From assembly GCA_034437895.1 (NCBI GenBank), contig DAOTTO010000150.1, forward strand, positions 1 to 15,772: 15,772 nucleotides of DNA. The letters run 5' to 3'. This document shows, piece after piece, positions 7,657 through 13,917 of this stretch; the first letter of the stretch is position 1, and every line of letters starts with the position of its first letter. The notes under the pieces were generated by a model. The model worked only from the letters and a program-made list of their open reading frames with translations, had not been told where the DNA came from and did no database searches. Source of the stretch: JANRLJ01 sp034437895 (GTDB taxonomy: Bacteria > Chloroflexota > Anaerolineae > Aggregatilineales > Phototrophicaceae). A program made the translations under genes and the position numbers.

Positions 7657-7684
7657 ATGATTTATACCAGATGCGTACTAACAA

Positions 7685-9034
7685 CTACCGCGACACCCAC
7701 CCCAACGGCACAACCGCCAGCGGCGCACTCCCGTCCGGCAGCGTCGGCGTAAACTCGCTGTATTCGCCCGTCGCCGCATCCACAAAAACAAACTGCTCCG
7801 TGTTGAGATCAGGACATCCCATTGGCGGGATGCTGTAGGCTAAAGTTGTACCGTCCGGCGACCAGTGGAAGTTGCAGCCGTCGGGGAGATCAAAACGATT
7901 GATGTCTACAACCTCGCTTCTAGCGCCGGTATCGTTTAGGGTTAAAAGGGTAATGCCGGGAACAAACGATAAATCTTGGATTATGGGTTGACTGTAAATA
8001 TCATGTGGCGTTGCTCGATTCGCCACGATTTGCCCTGCAAACGGATTGAGCAACCATTCGAAAACGTATCCATCAAATAGGGGTTGTAGATCGGCTGCGT
8101 TGACTCGGTAGATATAGGTCATTTGGTTCATGGTCTGCTCTGTAGGCAGCCCATAAAAGGCACTTATGAGTAGCGTGTTTGCATCATACCAGAGTATCTC
8201 ATAACTACCTGGAGAAACGCGCATTCCGCCGGGTTCGTAAGCAGGTGTCGTGAAATTCGTTAACTGCATCAATTGCTCAGTGTTTGTATCCCAAAGAAAG
8301 ACTTCACGGGCAACATCCGCTGATGCATTGCAGCCCAGTACAAAACTGATGAAGCGATTGTCAGGAGACCATTCTAATTTGCAGCTTTCCGCCCCGATAG
8401 GCACAAAATCCAAGAAGTTCTGCGAACTCTGGCGCAAGTCAGCATCAAGACTTATCACCTGTATTCTACTCACACAGTGCTCAATGTCAGGACAAGAAAG
8501 TGTTGACAAAACCAGTTTTTCGGAGTTCGCAGACCAAGCAATTTCCGGATGTGCCAACCCATCATTGCTTACGTTGCGCTCTGTATCAGACTCAATAGCA
8601 TAAATAAAAACATCGAATTGCTGAGATACACTTAATCGACGGCTTATCGCCAGAGAATGACTATCTGGCGACCATGCCATATCCAGCACATAACCACTAT
8701 CTAAATCGCGTATTTCACCCGTTTCAATATTTAGAAGTCTCAAATACGGTACGCTATCCGCACTTTCTATACTAGGGGCATAAGCGATCCACACTCCATC
8801 TGCGCTTAAGATAGGCAAAGTCGGAACACTCCAGTTGGATTCTATGGGTAAATCTATAACCTGAGTTTCAGGTACCGGGTCCGCAAAATCAATAAATCTA
8901 ACCTGCCCACTCATGGGCAGATCAAGCAAGACATAATAGGCGAATCCAGCGCGATTTTGAGCAAGCGTGGTCATGGGCGACACCACAATCAATAGCGTTG
9001 AGGCTATTAGGACCAGAAATCCTCTAATTCGCAT
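7685..9034 (-). CDS. secreted TolB/WD40-like beta-propeller protein, copy B4 (449 aa)
   Basis: A signal peptide (MRIRGFLVLIASTLLIVVS, probable cleavage after TLA near residue 25) precedes propeller blades with ADGVWIAY, WSPDSHSLAIS, WSANSEKLV, WSPDNRFISF, WYDANTLLIS and WSPDGTTLAYS, ending PLGWVSR. An insertion with two cysteines (LSCPDIEHC) lies around residues 180-190, and a similar pair exists in B1 and B2. The ATG has AAAGGAG 8 bases upstream. That ribosome-binding site forms the last codons of the chimeric ORF before it, and only 5 bp separate the two. The upstream DNA (9059-9097) is the 3' tail of an otherwise lost A gene, so B4 once followed an A gene as B1 and B2 do. Function is unknown; extracellular binding is the likely kind of role. 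Confidence 0.86.
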   Translation of the reverse strand: MRIRGFLVLIASTLLIVVSPMTTLAQNRAGFAYYVLLDLPMSGQVRFIDFADPVPETQVIDLPIESNWSVPTLPILSADGVWIAYAPSIESADSVPYLRLLNIETGEIRDLDSGYVLDMAWSPDSHSLAISRRLSVSQQFDVFIYAIESDTERNVSNDGLAHPEIAWSANSEKLVLSTLSCPDIEHCVSRIQVISLDADLRQSSQNFLDFVPIGAESCKLEWSPDNRFISFVLGCNASADVAREVFLWDTNTEQLMQLTNFTTPAYEPGGMRVSPGSYEILWYDANTLLISAFYGLPTEQTMNQMTYIYRVNAADLQPLFDGYVFEWLLNPFAGQIVANRATPHDIYSQPIIQDLSFVPGITLLTLNDTGARSEVVDINRFDLPDGCNFHWSPDGTTLAYSIPPMGCPDLNTEQFVFVDAATGEYSEFTPTLPDGSAPLAVVPLGWVSR

Positions 9035-9039
9035 GTTGT

Positions 9040-9486
9040 TTACTCCTTTAATTTATGCTCAGGGACAGCCAACAATAGGTGTGGATGGCGTAGCAGGAGA
9101 TACTGCCCATTCGGCGACCATTGAAAATCAGCGACATAGCCTGAATCAAGAGTCCGTACTTCCCCAGACCTTATGTTAAACAAACGAACGAATCGTGGTA
9201 TTTCGCCTGTTTCATTATCTAAGCTCGTAATCATGGCAGCCCATTCACCATTCGGACTCATTTTAACTCTTGGGACACGCCATTCTTCTTCTACAGGAAC
9301 TTCAATATATTCATCAGAACGGGCCAAAGTGTTATTAGGGACTACGGCAATATAACCACCGGAATTGTAATCCGATGTAATGTGATAGGCAAAGTAATGC
9401 GTGGTTTGTGCGGTAACGTCGCTCCGAGCTTGAGTCAATGTCGTCAAAGTGAAGATACAAAGCGTGATAAAAAATGCACGTCTCAT
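9040..9486 (-). pseudogene. chimeric remnant: 5' third of a propeller gene (B3) fused out of frame to the 3' tail of an A gene
   Basis: The first roughly 130 codons encode a signal peptide (RRAFFITLCIFTLTTLTQA) and the first propeller blades (SPNGEWAAM, WSPNGQYL). They are very close to B5 at the start and closer to B1 further on (EYIEVPVEEEWR, PRFVRLFN). After WSPNGQYL, homology to B genes stops and the ORF continues as LLRHPHLLLAVPEHKLKE. In another frame the same bases encode the end of an A protein. A full B is about 445 residues; this is 148. The start at 9486 is chosen as for B5 (GGAGAAG just upstream). It still opens a transcript leading into B4, 5 bp later. Translation into a short secreted protein is possible, but a folded propeller is not. 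Confidence 0.82.
9059..9097 (-). pseudogene. 3' tail of a lost A gene (A3)
   Basis: Read in the frame of the A genes, these 39 bases give PATPSTPIVGCP and a stop. This matches the A1 end (PATPVSPFYACP, stop) and resembles the A2 end (QTTPVQGCPN, stop). The 12 bases CCTGCTACGCCA are identical to A1. The 24-bp gap to the B4 start matches the 19-bp gaps of the two surviving A-B pairs. Confidence 0.8.
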
Positions 9487-9632
9487 GTTTCTTCTCCAAA
9501 TCATAGATCAGCATTAATTACGAACCATCGCAAATACACTCTTGAGGGTAGCAGAAATGCTGCTAAAGAAGCAATCTACACAATAATATGCTAACCCACC
9601 GTTTGCCCTACGATTGCCCTATGCCAAAACAA
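9380..9632. repeat. 253-bp direct repeat, right copy (B3 leader plus 5' coding end)
   Basis: This is the partner of 7368-7620, with 3 mismatches in 253 bp and no gaps. It includes the leader hairpin (9549-9565) and the paired TAGGGCAA sites (9603-9610, 9614-9621). Confidence 0.93.
9583..9621 (-). promoter_or_regulatory. candidate promoter with paired direct repeats upstream of the B3 remnant
   Basis: This is the copy of the B5 upstream arrangement: two TAGGGCAA sites 11 bp apart, followed by TATTAT at 9588-9583. It would now drive the chimeric remnant and B4. Confidence 0.33.
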
Positions 9633-9665
9633 GATGAGGCGGCACTCTTAAGTTAGGGTGCCGCC
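9627..9665 (-). terminator. intrinsic terminator of propeller gene B2
   Basis: GGCGGCACTCT (9638-9648) pairs with AGGGTGCCGCC (9655-9665) with one G-U pair. On the minus strand it is followed by CATCTTGTTTTG. It has the same layout as the B4 and B5 terminators but a different stem sequence. Confidence 0.75.
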
Positions 9666-9692
9666 CGATTGTTTATATGAGATGCGTACTCA

Positions 9693-11051
9693 TTACCGCG
9701 CCACCCACCCCAACGGCAAGGTATAAATTACGCCTTCCAAATTATCTAATGCAACATCATGCTCTTGAATACTGCCGCTAGTTATATCCACAAAAGTAAC
9801 CTTCTCAATTCTAGCGCCGCAGTCTCCGGTTTGGGAAAGGGTATACGCAATCGTTTGTCCATCCGGTGACCAATAAACCTGACAACCTAAAGAGATGTTA
9901 AAACTTGCTTCTGAGGTTTCAAGGCTTAAAGGTATTAAAGTATCCTCACCGTTGGAGCTATATGTTGCGATTTGAATTTGATTGGCATCTTCCACAATTG
10001 GGGACGAATAAACAAGTAAATCCCCAGAATTTGGATTTACTGTCCATATAGTTCGTTCGTCAATTGACAATATGCTTGTTTCATTGCTTATAACATTGTA
10101 GTTCAAAATTTGATTATGATTTTCTGCTTGAAGCTGGTAAGTACCTTCAATGAGCAAATTATCGTTATCCGACCAAATGACATTGTAACTCATGTATAAA
10201 GGGATTTCGCCAGATGAAAAAATATCAGTTATCTGGGAAATTGCCTCAGTTTCCGTATCCCAAATATAAACATCAGTGGGTGTTTCGGGTATGCCACTAC
10301 AAGGGGAAATAAAGCTCATATAACGCTTGTTAGGTGATAAATCGAGGCCACATACCTCAATAGTCCCAGAACCTACACGCAAATCGGATGTTCGGAAAGA
10401 TTTTAGCCGATTTCCCGTTCCTGCATCAAAAGTATCGAAAGTAACCATACAATTTGTGTCACGTTGGGGACAAGATTCCGCTGAACTTACAACTGTGGTA
10501 GAGTCTGATGACCAAGCAACTCTGTATTGATTTAGATCGTCATGTGTTATATTGATTTGGCTATCATCGGCAATAGCATAGATATAAGCATCTAAGTCGT
10601 TAGCCTCATGCCTATCATCTAGTGAATCGAGGATATAAGCTAAATATTGGCTGTTCGGCGACCAAACTATGCTTTGATCTAAACCGCCAAAGCGCACACC
10701 TGTCACTAAGCCTTCAGCGACTTCACGAGTTTCGCCTGTAGCCACATTTACGAGTTGAATGAACCATTGTGTTTGGTCAGCAGAGTTAAAGAGCAACATT
10801 AGCCATTCACCATTAGGGCTTAGAAGTGCTTGCCCTGATGGAAACCACCCACTTGGAGTCTCCAAGCGATGAATTTGTGCGGGCGCTGTAGGATTGGCCT
10901 CATTTACAATCCGCAAACTTACTTGAAAATCTTGCGTCAATACCAGATAAGCAAATTGCTTGTTTTCTTGAGCAAAGACTTTGTTCCAAGAACCTAAACA
11001 TGTTGTCAGTAGAAGTGAAACAAATATCACCATATAAGCATCGCGTTTCAT
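9693..11051 (-). CDS. secreted TolB/WD40-like beta-propeller protein, copy B2 (452 aa)
   Basis: A signal peptide (YMVIFVSLLLTTCLGSW, probable cleavage after VFA near residue 27) leads into blades marked by SPNGEWLML, WSPNSQYLAYI, WSSDSTTVVS, LSPNKRYMSFI, WSDNDNLLIE and WSPDGQTIAY, ending PLGWVAR. The start is set at 11051, where AGGTG lies 7 bases upstream and the signal peptide begins. An in-frame ATG at 11141 would place 30 extra residues before the signal and overlap the A2 gene. B2 is the most diverged copy: its 3' end shares only about the last 25 bp with the others, and by eye it is richer in A+T. Cysteine pairs (CPQRDTNC and others) suggest disulfides in an oxidising compartment. It follows A2 by 19 bp. 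The binding target is unknown. Confidence 0.85.
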   Translation of the reverse strand: MKRDAYMVIFVSLLLTTCLGSWNKVFAQENKQFAYLVLTQDFQVSLRIVNEANPTAPAQIHRLETPSGWFPSGQALLSPNGEWLMLLFNSADQTQWFIQLVNVATGETREVAEGLVTGVRFGGLDQSIVWSPNSQYLAYILDSLDDRHEANDLDAYIYAIADDSQINITHDDLNQYRVAWSSDSTTVVSSAESCPQRDTNCMVTFDTFDAGTGNRLKSFRTSDLRVGSGTIEVCGLDLSPNKRYMSFISPCSGIPETPTDVYIWDTETEAISQITDIFSSGEIPLYMSYNVIWSDNDNLLIEGTYQLQAENHNQILNYNVISNETSILSIDERTIWTVNPNSGDLLVYSSPIVEDANQIQIATYSSNGEDTLIPLSLETSEASFNISLGCQVYWSPDGQTIAYTLSQTGDCGARIEKVTFVDITSGSIQEHDVALDNLEGVIYTLPLGWVAR

Positions 11052-11070
11052 GATGGTCACCTGCTTTCCG

Positions 11071-12492
11071 TTAATTTGGACAACCCTGAACTGGGGTCGT
11101 TTGAAGTTGTGGATTCCCGGGACTGTAAAACCAATTATCATAAAGACAATATGGCCTTACCAACATTCCTTGCACATCATTAATAGCTTGTTCGACTACC
11201 GCACCATTGTAATACTGCGTCTGATATGCAAGATGTGTTGGTGTAGTGGCTGTCCGAACCTCACACGACGAAGAAAATGCTTCTGTACTCAGACACATAT
11301 ATCCAAGGAGTTGTCCAGCATTTACCAATATTCGATTATTAGATGGGACGGTAGGTTGAACGACATGCGACAATGCAATGATACGATTACCGTTATTGGC
11401 TCCTGCCGAACAATTTTGAGTATTGTCTATTCGGAGATAAATAGTAGGTGGTTGGTTTTCATCGATATTTGTAGTCGCTGGGTTATCTTCAACATCCAAA
11501 TAGATTGCACAACTCTGGACAGGTGCATAAATTGGGATGCGTGGCGATGTAACACCAATTGGCGGATCACATAAGTTAAGATTGGCAGCATTAGAAGTAT
11601 CGATACAAAGTTCTATGTTTCTAGGTACAACATCAATAGTTGCACCATCACCACGGCTAGGATCAAAACCATAATGCCGTCCGAAACTGCCCATTGTCGC
11701 TGGTGATTGGAAGTTATCAAAAATGGCAACTGGAGTGACACCAGCAAAACGGTCAAGAGATACGCTCGGCAGCGATTCTCGAAGAAACGGCAAAGAGGTA
11801 TAACTGCAATTGGGGAGTAAATCCCTGACATTCATATAGCCATAAAGAAGCTGGCTGTATGGAACTTGATTGATTTGCAAATAGATTTGAATCTGTACCC
11901 ACTCGATGGTTGGCGATACCCAAGGAACAACCCCTAGATAACCAATAATATCAATTCGGAAAATATCTAATGATGGTGGAGTTGCTGGAATAATGCCGCT
12001 AGGCCATAGCCAAGGACGATTCGCAACTTCATATACTAAAAGATCACTTTCAACCCCGGGAGCAAGCGGCGTATATCCTACAGTGAATAGTCGTCCCGAT
12101 TCGTAAACAAAAGGTTGATTATAAAAAGCTGATTGACCGATATCTCCCTGAACCACCAAATCAGTAACATCTGGTACCGATGACATATCGCAACGAGGTA
12201 ATGGCGTAGCCGTAGGCGTTGGTGTTCGTGTCGGAGTTCGAGTGAGGGTCGGTGTTCGCGTCACTGTTGGCGTTGCGGTGGGCGTTGTTACGCCGCAGGC
12301 AATCGCATTGGTGGCATACGGCACATAGACCGCTGTTCCGTAAAGCGCGTCGCGTGTCCCGTTGCTTGTACCCGTTCTATTGGGTCCGCTGCTGCTGCCC
12401 CACCAGTTGCCAAGGGCAGTCACGCCATTCGTAGTATACAGCCCATAGCCGCCTGCACTGTTGGCGTTGATGCAACCTTGACTAAAAGTCAT
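11071..12492 (-). CDS. A2: 5'-truncated beta-helix / Thr-Pro linker / M23-like protein
   Basis: Compared with A1, this copy lacks almost the whole N-terminal beta-helix. What remains is the helix end (GCINANSAGG, NWWGSSSGP, VYVPYATNAIACG), a Thr-Pro linker (12193-12291), and a 370-residue C-terminal part homologous to A1. The latter carries HYGFD, RIPIYAPV, an SHVV segment, VNAGQLLGYMC and THLAY. These follow the order of motifs in M23/LytM peptidases, although the final HxH is HLA. I place the start at ATG 12492 because GGAG (12503-12506) lies 10 bases upstream. A TTG at 12519 is also in frame but sits inside the hairpin between B1 and A2. No signal peptide is visible, so as it stands the product would not be secreted. 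It may be a decaying pseudogene that still precedes B2. Confidence 0.7.
   Translation of the reverse strand: MTFSQGCINANSAGGYGLYTTNGVTALGNWWGSSSGPNRTGTSNGTRDALYGTAVYVPYATNAIACGVTTPTATPTVTRTPTLTRTPTRTPTPTATPLPRCDMSSVPDVTDLVVQGDIGQSAFYNQPFVYESGRLFTVGYTPLAPGVESDLLVYEVANRPWLWPSGIIPATPPSLDIFRIDIIGYLGVVPWVSPTIEWVQIQIYLQINQVPYSQLLYGYMNVRDLLPNCSYTSLPFLRESLPSVSLDRFAGVTPVAIFDNFQSPATMGSFGRHYGFDPSRGDGATIDVVPRNIELCIDTSNAANLNLCDPPIGVTSPRIPIYAPVQSCAIYLDVEDNPATTNIDENQPPTIYLRIDNTQNCSAGANNGNRIIALSHVVQPTVPSNNRILVNAGQLLGYMCLSTEAFSSSCEVRTATTPTHLAYQTQYYNGAVVEQAINDVQGMLVRPYCLYDNWFYSPGNPQLQTTPVQGCPN
12193..12291 (-). repeat. Thr-Pro-rich linker repeat in A2
   Basis: The stretch encodes short tandem units of the TPT / RTPT type (VTRTPTLTRTPTRTPTPTAT). 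It joins the beta-helix end to the C-terminal domain. Such Thr-Pro tracts are common spacers in secreted Chloroflexota proteins. Confidence 0.75.
12261..12475. repeat. A-gene conserved block, left copy
   Basis: This matches 15108-15322 at a constant offset of 2847 bp with about 90% identity. The inner part 12295-12411 has only 2 differences. It encodes the end of the beta-helix and the start of the linker. Confidence 0.88.
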
Positions 12493-12513
12493 ATTAACCA
12501 AACTCCATTTTTC

Positions 12514-12542
12514 AAACAAGGGATTTCTTACATCCCTTGTTT
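12514..12542 (-). terminator. hairpin between B1 and A2, probable terminator
   Basis: AAACAAGGGAT (12514-12524) pairs with ATCCCTTGTTT (12532-12542) around 7 nt. Its arm and the bases before it share ATTTTTCAAACAAGGGA with the terminator at 4240-4267. The T-tract is weak on the minus strand (TTGTTTG) and better on the plus strand, so efficiency for B1 is uncertain. It separates the A1-B1 pair from A2-B2. Confidence 0.62.
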
Positions 12543-12557
12543 TGATTCAACCGCCCT

Positions 12558-13898
12558 TTACCGCGCCACCCACCCCAACGGCACCACCGCCAGCGGCGCG
12601 CTCCCATCCGGCAGCGTCGGCGTAAATTCTGTGTATTCGCCCGTCGCCGCATCGACAAAAACAAACTGTGCTGTATCCGTTCCCGGACAACCACTGCGCG
12701 GGACGCTGTAGGCCAAGGTTGTGCCATCTGGCGACCAATAAAAATTACATCCATCCGGCAAAGTAGCAGGTACTGCAAGGGCATCAACACGCGCCTCAGC
12801 CGATCTGCTCTGGTCGAGCGTAAAAATCTCGACATTTCCGCTAGGCAATTCCGAGTCGGTACTTTGAGCATTCAAGGTTTCTGGTTGAACTTGTCGCCCA
12901 ACCATCTGATTTGTAACCGGGTTACGCGCCCATTCGTCTACTTGGGTACTAAAAAGTTGATTGAGCGTATTTTCCGTCACATTATAATTATAACTTGCCC
13001 CATCTGTTGATGGATTTTGGCTTGCACCAATGAGCAGCGTATTTGCATCAAACCAGACCGAATTGTAGTCGCCACCTGCTATTCCTGTACCACCGGGCTG
13101 AAAAGCTGACGTTGTAAAGTTTGTCACTTGTTGTAAAATTTCTTGATCTGTATCCCAAACAAAGAGTTCTCGTGCAACTTCAAGTGTTAGCGACTGCGGA
13201 CATCCAATCATAAAACTGACATAACGCCCATTGGGCGACCAATCCAGCTTACAATTTAAACCTGCTAAAGGTCCCAAGCTCAAAGCTGTATCTCTCAGAT
13301 CGGGTGAAATTTGATAAATGTCGTTTTCCACACCAAGAATTTCAAGCTGTCTAGTGCAGCCCTCTGCTAAACAGAAATCTATGAGGGCAGCGATTTTTGT
13401 AGAGTCATTAGACCAAGCAATATCAACACGAGGTTCATCATCATTTGTCAAATTGATTGTATTATTCTCCAATACTGAGTGAATAAAAACATCGCCTTGA
13501 CTTAAGGCTAGAAAGCGGTTATCTGGTGACCATTCAACGCCCAGAACGTATCCTTGATTGAGATCATGAATTTCCCCAGAAATCAAGTTAAACAAACGGA
13601 CGAATCTTGGATTTCGACCATCTTCGCCATCTAAACTTGTCACAAATACAATCCATTCGCCATCTGGACTAACCCGCATGATACTGGGTAGTCGCCATTC
13701 CTCTTCTACAGGAACCTCAATATATTCAACGGCATCATTCAAGGCCGATGGATCAACAACGGCAATACTTCCACCCGAATTGATATCGCTGGTGATATAG
13801 TAGGCAAAAACTCTAGTCTCTACGTCTTGTGCGAAAGATAGAAATCCAGAGCATAGTAAAATCAGGAGGGAACTTAAAGTTGTAAGCATAGGCTTCAT
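12558..13898 (-). CDS. secreted TolB/WD40-like beta-propeller protein, copy B1 (446 aa)
   Basis: The signal peptide MKPMLTTLSSLLILLCSG has probable cleavage after SFA near residue 24. Blades are marked by SPDGEWIVF, WSPDNRFLALS, WSNDSTKIA, WSPNGRYVSF, WFDANTLLIG and WSPDGTTLAYS, ending PLGWVAR. Paired cysteines (CLAEGC) resemble those of B4. The start at 13898 has AAGGAT upstream; an in-frame ATG at 13931 would overlap A1 and push the signal peptide inward. The A1 stop is 19 bp upstream, so A1 and B1 are almost certainly co-transcribed. The last 110 bp are about 93% identical to B4 at DNA level, although the middles of the proteins are clearly diverged. No catalytic residues are visible, and binding or scaffolding outside the cytoplasm is the likely role. 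Confidence 0.88.
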   Translation of the reverse strand: MKPMLTTLSSLLILLCSGFLSFAQDVETRVFAYYITSDINSGGSIAVVDPSALNDAVEYIEVPVEEEWRLPSIMRVSPDGEWIVFVTSLDGEDGRNPRFVRLFNLISGEIHDLNQGYVLGVEWSPDNRFLALSQGDVFIHSVLENNTINLTNDDEPRVDIAWSNDSTKIAALIDFCLAEGCTRQLEILGVENDIYQISPDLRDTALSLGPLAGLNCKLDWSPNGRYVSFMIGCPQSLTLEVARELFVWDTDQEILQQVTNFTTSAFQPGGTGIAGGDYNSVWFDANTLLIGASQNPSTDGASYNYNVTENTLNQLFSTQVDEWARNPVTNQMVGRQVQPETLNAQSTDSELPSGNVEIFTLDQSRSAEARVDALAVPATLPDGCNFYWSPDGTTLAYSVPRSGCPGTDTAQFVFVDAATGEYTEFTPTLPDGSAPLAVVPLGWVAR

Positions 13899-13917
13899 CT
13901 CGAATATCCTTATAAAC

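Noticed and set aside
11050..11574. 174-codon plus-strand ORF opposite A2
   Set aside because: Antisense to a gene with clear homology to A1. The composition rich in Cys, Trp and Ile is typical of a shadow frame.
12193..12291. Short tandem DNA repeats in A2 as a possible CRISPR or VNTR locus
   Set aside because: The repetition follows codons for Thr-Pro units within an open frame. There are no unique spacers.
12512..12871. 119-codon minus-strand ORF over the 3' end of B1
   Set aside because: It lies in an alternative frame of the conserved PLGWVAR-encoding block. Its Arg/Trp/Gly-rich end is an artefact of that block.
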